Virus record (IMG/VR): IMGVR_UViG_3300035183_001329
Location: 1 to 42,989 of that record
From: a virus
Length of the DNA stretch: 42,989 nucleotides
Strand: one strand, 5' to 3'
The notes below the pieces were generated by a model that worked only from the letters and a program-made list of their open reading frames with translations, was not told the DNA's origin and did no database searches. Of the stretch, positions 17,757-25,720 are shown piece by piece. The position numbers and the translations under genes are program-made. The number at the start of each line of letters is the position of its first letter. Within the stretch, counting starts at the first letter, position 1.

Positions 17757-18866
17757 ATGCGATTTGATAAAACTCCAAAATATAGCTATCAAGATGTTTT
17801 TATAAAACCTGGATATTCTTCATTAAAATCTAGAATGGATGCTGATACAACTGTAGAATTTCTTGGGCTTCAAATAAAAATACCTGTATTTGTGTCAAAT
17901 ATGGATACAGTTTGTGAGAAAGAAATGGCAATTGCAGCTTATCAAGCTGGTGCTATTGGAGCACTTCATAGATTTATGTCTATAGCGGAAAATGTAAAAC
18001 AATTTAAAGCTGTTATAGACGCTGGAGCTTATTGCTTTTGTAGTCTTGGAGTAAAAGATTATAAAACAAGAATAGAAGAACTTTATAAAGTTGGAGCAAG
18101 GCATTTTATAGTTGATATTGCTAATGCATGGTGTCATCATGTTGAAGTATTAATGGATTATATAAATCAAATTTCTTTTAGAAAGGAAATTTATATTGTT
18201 CTTGGAAATGTTGGTACTCCAGAAGGTGCTATAGGTTTACAAAAAATGGGTGCTGATGCAGTAAAAACTTTAATAGGCTCAGGCAGTATTTGTACAACTA
18301 AAAATACAACAGGTGTAAATTCTCCAACTTTTTCCTGTGTTCAAGAAACATGTGAACATCCAGAATTATCAATTCCTGTAATTGCTGATGGAGGATGTAA
18401 AGAGATTGGTGATTTTGCAAAAGCGATAGGTGCTGGGGCGGCAATGGTAATGAGTGGAAGTTTTTTTGCAGGTTGTCAAGAAACTCCACCTGTTGTTCGT
18501 GTTTTAGAAGAAATTAAACGATATAAAGAAATTTTAATTCATGAACCTAATGATAGCACAGCTCTTCTTTTAGAATCTCTAGAAAAGAGTATTAAACCAA
18601 ATGAAGGTATTGTCAAATATAGGGGTATGGCATCATTTGGTTCAATGAAACTACAAAGTGATTTGTTAAATGATCCAAATATAATGTTTGCAACACCTGA
18701 AGGTAAAGAAATTGAAGTAAAAGTTAAAGGAAGCGTAAAAGAAATTATTTCAAATATTGCTGGAGGGCTTCGTTCAGCAATGAGTTATACAAATTCAAGA
18801 ACAATAAAAGAGTTTCAGACAAATGTAGAATTTGGAGTTAGGCATAACTCTTCTATTTATTCATAA
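17757..18866 (+). CDS. guaC: GMP reductase / IMP dehydrogenase family enzyme
   Basis: A 369-residue TIM-barrel enzyme of the IMPDH/GMPR family without CBS domains. It has SNMDTV (47-52), VDIANAW (119-125, GMP reductase-like), GNVGTPEGA, the catalytic loop IGSGSICTT (Cys179), IADGGCKEIGDFAKAIGAGAAMVMSG (GMP reductase-like) and a late YRGMASFGSM with GGLRSAMSY. GMP reductase converts GMP to IMP with NADPH; IMPDH runs IMP to XMP. The barrel motifs favour GMP reductase, while the tail keeps IMPDH-like features and the usual Lys in the loop after the Cys is Asn, so specificity is not certain. It would rebalance purines for dNTP synthesis in an AT-rich phage. Confidence 0.82.
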   Translation: MRFDKTPKYSYQDVFIKPGYSSLKSRMDADTTVEFLGLQIKIPVFVSNMDTVCEKEMAIAAYQAGAIGALHRFMSIAENVKQFKAVIDAGAYCFCSLGVKDYKTRIEELYKVGARHFIVDIANAWCHHVEVLMDYINQISFRKEIYIVLGNVGTPEGAIGLQKMGADAVKTLIGSGSICTTKNTTGVNSPTFSCVQETCEHPELSIPVIADGGCKEIGDFAKAIGAGAAMVMSGSFFAGCQETPPVVRVLEEIKRYKEILIHEPNDSTALLLESLEKSIKPNEGIVKYRGMASFGSMKLQSDLLNDPNIMFATPEGKEIEVKVKGSVKEIISNIAGGLRSAMSYTNSRTIKEFQTNVEFGVRHNSSIYS

Positions 18867-18904
18867 CGTTGCACAGAAGTTAATGATGTGTTATATTTTA
18901 TTGT

Positions 18905-19801
18905 ATGTCAGTAGAATCAAAGAAAAAAGTGCTTCCAATTGTTTATTTTGAACAAGATGGAACTAGAGATGACTTTGTACTCAAAAAAATTTTTGAAGGT
19001 AATGTCTCAACTTTAACAATGGAGAAAAAGAAAAACTACATTAGTTTTTCGGAGCTTCTTACATGGTATGAATGTCATTTTAAACATAAATTAAAATATA
19101 TTGATCAAATTGTCTTGGATGGCCCAAACGAAAATACAGAATTTGGACAAATATTACATGATATTTTAGAAAACTATCTTAAAACAAAGCAATTACCTAA
19201 TTTTGAAGAAGAGAAAAAAAAATTAACTGAAGCGTTTTCAAAACTTCCAAACTTTCAAAAATTAGAAGAAGAACGAGAAAATTGGCAAGATGTTCTCGAA
19301 CCAATAGTAACACAGATTCCTTCGTTTATGGAAAAAACATTTCCTGGTTGGGAATTTGTTGCTGCTGAATATGAAATGTTTGAACCTATTGAAAATGAGA
19401 CAGGATATTTTTTTAAAGGTTTTATAGATGGAATTATAAAGTGTGATAATAAATATCATATAATTGATTGGAAAGGTTCTAAAGATTGGTGGGATAAATC
19501 TAAATTTACTGATCCAAAAAAATATTTACAACTTGTACTTTATAAACATTTTTATTCTATTAAGAATAATATTCCTCTAGATCAAATAGAATGTGGATTT
19601 ATTGTACTAAGAAGAAAAACTCCAAAATCTAATAAAGATCGTTGTCTTTATATACCAATAGAAGTAAAAGAAAAAGAGCTTAAAGAAGCAGAAAATTTAA
19701 TTAAAAAATTTTTTATTAATATAAGAAAACATTATTACACAAAAAACAGATCAAGTTGTAGATTTTGTCCATATTATGGAACAGAATGGTGCAAAGGATA
19801 A
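18905..19801 (+). CDS. RecB/Cas4-like PD-(D/E)XK nuclease with Fe-S cluster
   Basis: A 298-residue nuclease of the RecB/AddB/Cas4 group. FGQILHDILENYL carries the conserved His, FKGFIDGIIKCDNKYHIIDWKGSK is the D...DxK core, and YLQLVLYKHFY is the QxxxY-type motif. One Cys in the N-terminal WYECHFKHK and three in the C-terminal CRFCPYYGTEWC form the four-Cys iron-sulfur staple of this group. Such enzymes process single- or double-stranded DNA ends. The gene lies among replication genes and follows the GMP reductase-like gene by 38 bases; a recombination or DNA end-processing role is inferred. Confidence 0.83.
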   Translation: MSVESKKKVLPIVYFEQDGTRDDFVLKKIFEGNVSTLTMEKKKNYISFSELLTWYECHFKHKLKYIDQIVLDGPNENTEFGQILHDILENYLKTKQLPNFEEEKKKLTEAFSKLPNFQKLEEERENWQDVLEPIVTQIPSFMEKTFPGWEFVAAEYEMFEPIENETGYFFKGFIDGIIKCDNKYHIIDWKGSKDWWDKSKFTDPKKYLQLVLYKHFYSIKNNIPLDQIECGFIVLRRKTPKSNKDRCLYIPIEVKEKELKEAENLIKKFFINIRKHYYTKNRSSCRFCPYYGTEWCKG

Positions 19802-19807
19802 AATACA

Positions 19808-19832
19808 AACTTTTATTAAAATAATAAAAGTT
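19808..19832 (+). terminator. Hairpin after the nuclease gene
   Basis: AACTTTTATTA / TAATAAAAGTT, an 11-bp perfect stem with a 3-base loop directly after the nuclease stop. No T-run follows, so termination is uncertain. Confidence 0.4.
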
Positions 19833-19886
19833 AATCTCCTTAAAAAGAGAATTCTTGTGTAAAATTAATAAGGTTAAAATATCAAA

Positions 19887-20903
19887 ATGAAAATATCAGC
19901 TTATACAACAACAAAAGACTGTATATTAGGACAATATCCATTAAAAGCTTCAATTGAATCAGTTTTACCAATTGTTGATGAATTGGTTGTATTTGATTCT
20001 TCTAGAAAAAATGATGGAACATTAACTTTATTAAAAGAATTACAAAAAAATAATGATAAAATTATCATACATCATGATACTAAAATTGATTGGGAATCAA
20101 AAAATCATGGTATTAATGATGGATTAACAAAAGCTGAATCAAGAAAACTTTGTACTGGAAATATATTGATTCAATTTGATGTTGATGAAATTTTTCATGA
20201 AAAAGATATAAAAAAATGGAAAGACTTATGTTTAGAATTTTCTACTGGAAACATAGAAGTTTTACACTTGCCTGTTATTGAGTTTTGGGGAAAAAATAAA
20301 ATAAGAATTGATATCAATCCAACAAAAGAAAGAATAACAAAAAATTTACCATATATAACACATGGCATACCAAAACAATTAAGATGGTATAATGACGAAG
20401 GTCTAGTTTTTTCTAGACCAGGTTCAGATGGTTGTAATTTGATAAATTCAATAACTTTTGAGCCAATACGGCATTATATGCCAAATATAGATTTTTCTTG
20501 GGATCTAAGACAATCTTCATTGTTTAATGAAGATAGTCTAGAAGTTTATGAAAAATGGTATAAAAAATTTGTCATAAATAATGATAAATATCCATGTGTT
20601 TATCACTATTCTTGGTTTGATATAAAAAGAAAAGTAAATTCGTATAAAAATTTTTGGACAGAACATTGGATTTCTTTATATGGAGAAAATCCAGAAAAAC
20701 CAAATCCAATGTTTCCAAATATTAAAAAATCTGAGATTGTATCAAAAATGATTGAAAAATATTCACTGGAATTAGAAGAAAAAACTTCAGGTTGGATTTT
20801 TCATCAACCTTGGGATGGTAGTTCTATTTTTGGATTGACTCTAGAAAATTCTGGTGTTACACATCCATCTTATATAAAGTCATGGATAGAAAAATTAGAA
20901 TAG
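19887..20903 (+). CDS. GT-A (family 2-like) glycosyltransferase
   Basis: A 338-residue GT2-like protein. ISAYTTTKDC and SIESVLPIVDELVVFDSS form the nucleotide-binding start, and ILIQFDVDEIFHEKD carries the Asp-x-Asp metal site (FDVDE). The C-terminal half has many Trp and Tyr residues (SWDLRQSS, YHYSWFDIKRKV), as in other phage transferases with a separate acceptor domain. Donor and acceptor are unknown. It overlaps the next transferase by 22 bases. Confidence 0.75.
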   Translation: MKISAYTTTKDCILGQYPLKASIESVLPIVDELVVFDSSRKNDGTLTLLKELQKNNDKIIIHHDTKIDWESKNHGINDGLTKAESRKLCTGNILIQFDVDEIFHEKDIKKWKDLCLEFSTGNIEVLHLPVIEFWGKNKIRIDINPTKERITKNLPYITHGIPKQLRWYNDEGLVFSRPGSDGCNLINSITFEPIRHYMPNIDFSWDLRQSSLFNEDSLEVYEKWYKKFVINNDKYPCVYHYSWFDIKRKVNSYKNFWTEHWISLYGENPEKPNPMFPNIKKSEIVSKMIEKYSLELEEKTSGWIFHQPWDGSSIFGLTLENSGVTHPSYIKSWIEKLE

Positions 20904-21670
20904 CTACAATTATACCTGTATATAATGCAAAAGATTACATTGTAGAATCTATCAAATCAGTTTATAATCAAAAGTTAAGTCCAAATATTATAAATAAAAT
21001 TTTTATTATTTATAATAATCCAACTGACCAAACTAACATTGAATTAGAAAATAATTTTTTACAAAATTTAGAATCAGAAGATATTAAAAATTCATTTTTT
21101 ATATCTAATCAGACGGAATTCCAAGGAATTCCTCAGACAAGAAATCATGGATTACAGTGTGTATTTCATGATGAAATTCAACAAGGTATTAGGTATGATT
21201 TGATAGCTAATCAAGATGCTGATGATGTTTGGATAGATGAAAATAAATTACAAAAACAAGTTCTATTTTTAGAAGAAAATAAAGATATTGATATATTAGG
21301 AACTCAATATATTGGAAGATATAAAAATATTAAAACTAAACCTGAAGATTATCTTCAACTAGAAAGAAAACCTTTGTATCATGACGAATGTCTTCAGTGG
21401 CTTTTGAATGGATTAAATCCAATTGTAAATGCCTCTGTCTTATTTAAAAGAAATGTTATTTCCAATATAGGAATGTATGATGATTTCTTTCCTTCCACAG
21501 AAGATATGTGGTTTTGGTATAGAGCAGCTTTTGCAGGTTTAAAATTTGCAAATCTTGAGGATAATTGTTTGTTGTATAATATATCAAATAATCCGAAATA
21601 TTCAGATAGTTTTCCAAAAACATTTTCAGAAATGTTTAAAGCTATTCTTAAAACAAGAAAAATGAAATAA
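20882..21670 (+). CDS. Family 2 glycosyltransferase
   Basis: A 262-residue GT-A protein: IATIIPVYNAKDYIVESIKSVYNQ is the textbook GT2 N-terminus, GIPQTRNHGL the middle motif, LIANQDADDVW the Asp-x-Asp site and STEDMWFWYRAAFAG the acceptor-side ED motif. It overlaps the previous transferase and its stop shares a base with the next start (TAATG), so the three genes are coupled. Substrates are unknown; DNA-base or surface glycosylation is possible. Confidence 0.85.
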   Translation: MDRKIRIATIIPVYNAKDYIVESIKSVYNQKLSPNIINKIFIIYNNPTDQTNIELENNFLQNLESEDIKNSFFISNQTEFQGIPQTRNHGLQCVFHDEIQQGIRYDLIANQDADDVWIDENKLQKQVLFLEENKDIDILGTQYIGRYKNIKTKPEDYLQLERKPLYHDECLQWLLNGLNPIVNASVLFKRNVISNIGMYDDFFPSTEDMWFWYRAAFAGLKFANLEDNCLLYNISNNPKYSDSFPKTFSEMFKAILKTRKMK

Positions 21671-22698
21671 TGTTTACGTTTTTAAAATTACTTCGGAATC
21701 CAATTGCAGATAAATTACAAACAATATGTGAACAGTTAAATCTTGATTCAGATATTGAAATTGAAACTTTTTTAGAAAAAAACCAATATTTCAAAAATAT
21801 TCTTTCAGGAATAGAAACGTATAAAAATACAAAAAATTACTATTATGGAATATATAAAAACTCAAATTATGTTCTAGAGGTTCTAGAATCATCAGAAGAT
21901 TATATAAATCTTGAGTCTTTAAAACAGCTTATTCAAGACTATAAAACTATTGATGATAAGCGGAATTTACATATTTTAGAAACGTTTCTTCCTAAAACAG
22001 AAATTCCAAGTTATGATAGAGTTAGTTCTATAACTGGAAGACAAAAAATTTTAAATGGGCCACAAATTTTAACCTTAAAAAAAGATGACAGAAAAAAAAT
22101 ATTTTCAGATAAAAATCTATTTTTAATAGATTTTTCTGCACTTGAGCCATCTTTTCTTTTTCAGATATTAGGATTTTATGATTTAAATTATGAAGATTTA
22201 TATTCTTCAATTAAATCAAATTTAAATTTAAAATTTATCGACAGAGCAGCTATCAAATTAGCAGTTTTAAAAATATTATATGGATCTAACATAGATCATA
22301 TTAAAGAAATTAATCATGAAGAAAGTATAAAGCTTGAAAAATTTCTTCTTAATGATAAATTTCTAAAATTTAAAGAAATGTTGCATTCAGATTTATATGA
22401 AAAAGGGCAATTATACAATATATTTGGAAAACCGTTACTGTCAAGAGCTCAAGTAGAAAATTCAGACTTTCAGCCTTATATGTTAGTAAATTACTTTATT
22501 CAAAGCTCGGCAGCAGATTTATCTTTATTACTTCTTAGTGATTTTTGTAAAAAATATGCAAATCATATAAATCCATTATTTGTGATTCATGATGCTTTAT
22601 TATTTTATGCAAAACCAAGTTTTAGCAAAGAAAAAATAATGAAATTAAAATATGAAAATTATGAAATTTTTGCTAAAATTACTCACTCAAACGAGTAA
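21670..22698 (+). CDS. Minimal family A DNA polymerase-like protein
   Basis: A 342-residue protein holding only the polymerase end of family A. SSITGRQKILNGPQIL (119-134) matches the TGR..NLQNIP segment. LFLIDFSALEP (150-160) is motif A with Asp154. DRAAIKLAVLKILYG (191-205) is motif B with Arg192, Lys196 and Tyr204. NYFIQSSAADLSLLLL precedes FVIHDALLF (305-312), motif C with Asp308. There is no 3'-5' or 5'-3' exonuclease domain and about 150 residues precede motif A. The second acidic residue of motif C is Ala309 and the Phe of motif B is Leu200, so activity may be altered. The main replicase here appears to be DnaE; this could be a gap-filling or inactive relative. Confidence 0.78.
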   Translation: MFTFLKLLRNPIADKLQTICEQLNLDSDIEIETFLEKNQYFKNILSGIETYKNTKNYYYGIYKNSNYVLEVLESSEDYINLESLKQLIQDYKTIDDKRNLHILETFLPKTEIPSYDRVSSITGRQKILNGPQILTLKKDDRKKIFSDKNLFLIDFSALEPSFLFQILGFYDLNYEDLYSSIKSNLNLKFIDRAAIKLAVLKILYGSNIDHIKEINHEESIKLEKFLLNDKFLKFKEMLHSDLYEKGQLYNIFGKPLLSRAQVENSDFQPYMLVNYFIQSSAADLSLLLLSDFCKKYANHINPLFVIHDALLFYAKPSFSKEKIMKLKYENYEIFAKITHSNE

Positions 22699-22766
22699 AA
22701 TATATTCATAACTACTAATTATGAGAATAGTCTCACCAGTCCTGTACTAGTCATTAATTTTACAGA

Positions 22767-22795
22767 TTGACCACCAAAAAACCAAGGACTATAAT
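22767..22795 (+). promoter_or_regulatory. Near-consensus promoter of the ssDNA-binding protein gene
   Basis: TTGACC (22767-22772), 17 bases, TATAAT (22790-22795). The start site should fall near 22802, just before AAGGA (22806-22810) and the ATG at 22818. The longer frame that opens at 22767 starts inside the -35 box and is therefore rejected. Confidence 0.8.
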
Positions 22796-22817
22796 ACACA
22801 GACACAAGGAAACACAA

Positions 22818-23708
22818 ATGGCTCAACCAAAATATCTACAAGCAATTAAAGAAAAACTAACACCTAAAACTCCATACGCAAAGAAAGAATTTATTCCTGC
22901 ATATCCAACTTGGAAACCTGAAATTGGAAAAACTTATAAAGTAAGGTTTGTTCAACCTGTAGACAATGTTACGGATGAACCTTTTTATGAGATTCTTTTC
23001 TACCGAAATCTAGAACCAAATAAGAGATTTGTTGCACCATATCAATTCAATTTGCCAGATCCAATAAAAGAAGAATACGATGCTATTAGACGAGATAATT
23101 GGAATATTGCAAAAAATTTAAAAGCTGGAGAAACATACTTTTCTCTTCTTTTAGATCGAGCTAATGAAGCAGCAGGAATTCAAGTTTTTGAATTCTCTAA
23201 AGAAATTAGAGATCAAATTTATAATGCCCTTCAATCTGAAGATTATCAGGATAAGGATGTTTTTGATCCTGAAAATGGATTTGATTTTGAAATCAAGGTG
23301 TTTCCAAAAACAGATAATTCTGGAAAACCAAAACTTTGGAATGGAAAACAAGTTCGTGGTTATTCCTTCCAAATCAGAATAAATCCTTCTCCATTAGCAA
23401 AAACTGCAGAAGAAAGAGAAAGATTATTATCTTCAATTCCAAGGATATTAGAGATCCAAAAAGGATTTGTTAAATCTCCTGAAAATCTAAGAAAAGTTCT
23501 GGATGCTTTCTATGAAGCAAAAAACATGGAAATGAATTCCGCCGAGCCTCAAGCAGTTACAGAAGTTTTATCTGAAGGAGTCGTAATAGAATCAGAAGAA
23601 GAGAAAATTCAAAAATTTTCGTCTCCTTCAACAACAACAACAGCAGCAATAGCTAAGCTAAATGCTTTAAAAGCTAAAGCTGGACTTAAAAAAGATGTAA
23701 CAGTATAA
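22818..23708 (+). CDS. gp32-like single-stranded DNA-binding protein
   Basis: About 296 residues resembling T4 gp32: a basic N-terminus, then the OB-fold start WKPEIGKTYKVRFVQPVDN, YEILFYRNLEP, a DPIKEEYDAIRR helix, and NPENGFDF-type segments (DPENGFDFEIKVFP). It binds and protects ssDNA at the fork and organises the helicase and recombinase. Unlike T4 gp32 there is no His/Cys zinc site (no Cys in the core). The C-terminal 60 residues are low-complexity, with an acidic patch (ESEEEKIQ) and a Thr run, and probably act as the partner-binding tail. It has a strong own promoter and terminator, consistent with high expression. Confidence 0.8.
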   Translation: MAQPKYLQAIKEKLTPKTPYAKKEFIPAYPTWKPEIGKTYKVRFVQPVDNVTDEPFYEILFYRNLEPNKRFVAPYQFNLPDPIKEEYDAIRRDNWNIAKNLKAGETYFSLLLDRANEAAGIQVFEFSKEIRDQIYNALQSEDYQDKDVFDPENGFDFEIKVFPKTDNSGKPKLWNGKQVRGYSFQIRINPSPLAKTAEERERLLSSIPRILEIQKGFVKSPENLRKVLDAFYEAKNMEMNSAEPQAVTEVLSEGVVIESEEEKIQKFSSPSTTTTAAIAKLNALKAKAGLKKDVTV

Positions 23709-23732
23709 TAAATAAAAATTAAATATTTTTAT

Positions 23733-23772
23733 AAAGCCAAGTATATAAAGGATACTTGGCTTTATTTTTTTG
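23733..23772 (+). terminator. Rho-independent terminator after the SSB gene
   Basis: AAAGCCAAGTAT (23733-23744), a 7-base loop, ATACTTGGCTTT (23752-23763), then a T-rich run. The 12-bp stem is perfect. It is the clearest terminator in the window and makes the SSB gene a single transcription unit. Confidence 0.88.
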
Positions 23773-23814
23773 TATTGAAAAATATATTAAAAGAATAATA
23801 ATAGAAGAAAGAAA

Positions 23815-24603
23815 ATGGCAAACTTTAAAAAGACCAGTAAGCAAGAAATCCCACTAGCTCCAAAAACAACAAATCCAATTGACTCAAAAGAACAGCCTAA
23901 TTCAAAAAAAATGGCAATAATTTCTGGAATTACTAAAGAAATAAATAAAACTCGTGGTGAGAAGATTGCATTTAATCTTAAAACAGATGATGATGCACCA
24001 ACTAATGTAAAGAATTGGTTTTCTACTACGGCAATTAAACTTGATTATATTATTTCAAATAAAAGAAATGGTGGGATTCCAGAAGGAAGAATAATAGAAA
24101 TTTTTGGAGAACCATCTTCAGGTAAATCAACACTTGCTCAAACAATTTGTGCTCAAGCCCAAAAAAATGGAGCAATAGCTGTCTATATTGATTCAGAAAA
24201 TGCAACATCTGTAGAAAATTTATCAATGCTTGGAGTCAATACAGATGAATTAATTTTCGTTCAAGAACAGTGTGTGGAAGACACATTTCAATTAATAGAA
24301 CAGATTATTACTTCTGTTAAGAACCAAGATAATGATATGCCTGTAATCATCGTATGGGATTCAATAGCGGCATCTGTTTCTAGAGCAGAGTTAGAGGCAA
24401 CTTATGAACAACAGCAAATTGGAATTAAAGCTAGAGCCCTTAGCAAAGGTATTATGAAAGTTAATCAGATTTTAAAAGATAAAAGAGTTACTCTTTTACT
24501 TGTTAATCAAACAAGACAAAAAATTGGAATCTTACATGGAGATGCTTGTGTTTCTCCAGAAACTAAAGTAAAAATAAGAACAAAGTTATCTAGTAAATGC
24601 TAA
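23815..24603 (+). CDS. recA: RecA recombinase, N-terminal part, with 18-residue N-intein
   Basis: This encodes the first half of a RecA-type recombinase. Residues 1-244 hold a RecA core: WFSTTAIKLDYIISN, GRIIEIFGEPSSGKST (Walker A), AVYIDSENA, PVIIVWDSIAA (Walker B), and RVTLLLVNQTRQKIGILHGDA, which ends in the L2 loop. From Cys245 the sequence becomes an intein start (CVSPETKVKIR) and stops after 18 residues. The recA sequence resumes in the next gene at TTTPGG, exactly where RecA should continue. The arrangement is a split intein with a very short N-part, so the two products should be joined by trans-splicing into a 420-residue RecA that catalyses strand exchange. A simple frameshift is excluded by the intein ends. 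Confidence 0.9.
   Translation: MANFKKTSKQEIPLAPKTTNPIDSKEQPNSKKMAIISGITKEINKTRGEKIAFNLKTDDDAPTNVKNWFSTTAIKLDYIISNKRNGGIPEGRIIEIFGEPSSGKSTLAQTICAQAQKNGAIAVYIDSENATSVENLSMLGVNTDELIFVQEQCVEDTFQLIEQIITSVKNQDNDMPVIIVWDSIAASVSRAELEATYEQQQIGIKARALSKGIMKVNQILKDKRVTLLLVNQTRQKIGILHGDACVSPETKVKIRTKLSSKC
24547..24600 (+). other. N-intein (18 residues) of the split RecA intein
   Basis: Cys245 to Cys262 of the RecA N-fragment. CVSPETKVKIR is a standard block A (nucleophilic Cys1, then Thr-x-Val-x-Ile-Arg). Canonical N-inteins have about 100 residues; very short ones are known only from atypically split inteins (AceL, VidaL types). Confidence 0.85.
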
Positions 24604-24616
24604 TGGTTATTAGCAT
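24597..24616 (+). other. Hairpin over the N-fragment stop codon
   Basis: ATGCTAAT, GGTT, ATTAGCAT: a perfect 8-bp stem with a 4-base loop. The TAA stop of the N-fragment lies inside the 5' arm. It is not followed by a T-run. Its role is unknown. Confidence 0.45.
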
Positions 24617-24752
24617 ATTAGTTCTAAAACTAAAAATAAAAGATAAAATAAGAGTGCAAATTTTATTTTAAATAAATATAAAATGTTAATAATTTAAAAA
24701 TTTAATATATTAAAATTAAATAAAATATAAAGAAAATAGAAAGAATTATAAA

Positions 24753-25130
24753 ATGGATATAAAAAATACTCTTTATAAAGAAGAAGAAATTACTTTAAAA
24801 GAATTATTTGAGAGATATGGAATTTCATCATTTGATGAAGTTGGAATGTTATCAATAGATGATGATATTGAAATTGAAAGTTATGATTTTGTTGAAAATA
24901 AACGAGTTTGGAGTAAACTAACTGATTTAGTAGTTAAACCATCTGTTGATACTTTTTATAGTTTAGGTTCTTTAAAAGGAACTGCAAACCATAAAGTTTG
25001 GTTTAATGATGGATGGATAGAATTAAAGGACCATCCTAACTCTGTTAGAGTTGATGGGAAAATGCATGTTTTAGATCTTTCAGTTGAAAGAACAAATTGT
25101 TATTTAGCTGAAGGTCAAATAAATCATAAT
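24753..25130 (+). other. C-intein (126 residues) of the split RecA intein
   Basis: It contains everything from just after block A to the terminal His-Asn, and no endonuclease domain. ITLKELFERYG near residue 13 is the segment that usually follows block A within ten or so residues in contiguous phage inteins, which places the split next to block A. Confidence 0.85.
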
Positions 25131-25661
25131 ACTACAACTCCTGGTGGTATGGCAATTCCTTTTGCTGCATCGGTTAGACTACGTGTTTATACTCCACAGA
25201 AAATAAAAGAAATTGTTGATAAACAAGAGATTATAAAAGGAATACAAGTTAAAGTGGCAACAATTAAAAATAAGGTTGCAAGACCTTATAGACAAACAGA
25301 ACTCCAAATTATTTATGGTAAAGGTATAAATGATTATGAAATTCTTTTTGACGACTTAAGAGCTTTTTGTGAAACTCCAAAATATAAAGAAAACCGAGAA
25401 AAATATGCAATAGATGGAATATGTGGGAATATTTCTGGAACTGGAGCTTGGAAAAAAATTGAATTAATTGATTGTTTTACTGGAGAAGTTAAATCAGAAA
25501 AAAATTTTTACAAAGCAGATTTTGGTACAATTTTTAATGATTCTAAATATAAAGATTATATTCTTTTATTATGTGATGGTGCTTTTATCTTAAAAGATAA
25601 TGAAAAAGACGAAAACTCTATCCCAAGTGGAATTCAAGTTGATGAGCATAGTTTAGATTAA
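24753..25661 (+). CDS. recA: RecA recombinase, C-terminal part, preceded by 126-residue C-intein
   Basis: The product starts with an intein fragment (residues 1-126) and continues as the C-terminal part of RecA (127-302). The intein part shows block B (GTANHKVW, Thr77 and His80), block F (VLDLSVERTNCYLAEG) and the terminal His125-Asn126. RecA resumes as TTTPGGMAIPFAASVRLRVY and then IKNKVARPYRQTELQIIYGKGI, the usual late core segment, and ends in a phage-specific acidic tail. Thr127 would be the +1 nucleophile. The gene has its own ATG, 149 bases after the N-fragment stop. Both halves are needed for a working recombinase. Confidence 0.9.
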   Translation: MDIKNTLYKEEEITLKELFERYGISSFDEVGMLSIDDDIEIESYDFVENKRVWSKLTDLVVKPSVDTFYSLGSLKGTANHKVWFNDGWIELKDHPNSVRVDGKMHVLDLSVERTNCYLAEGQINHNTTTPGGMAIPFAASVRLRVYTPQKIKEIVDKQEIIKGIQVKVATIKNKVARPYRQTELQIIYGKGINDYEILFDDLRAFCETPKYKENREKYAIDGICGNISGTGAWKKIELIDCFTGEVKSEKNFYKADFGTIFNDSKYKDYILLLCDGAFILKDNEKDENSIPSGIQVDEHSLD

Positions 25662-25720
25662 CTGAATATCTTTGGGCATTGCTACACGATATTACTGTGA
25701 TTACTCTTCTTACCCCGAAG

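Noticed and set aside
22767-22817. N-terminal extension of the ssDNA-binding protein from a TTG start
   Set aside because: The TTG is part of a near-perfect -35 box and the extension would be transcribed only from further upstream. The ATG at 22818 has a good Shine-Dalgarno.
23815-25661. recA as a pseudogene broken by a frameshift or stop
   Set aside because: The break falls exactly at intein blocks: Cys1 block A on one side, blocks B, F and terminal HN on the other, with RecA resuming in the expected place. Decay would not leave matching intein ends and a new ATG.
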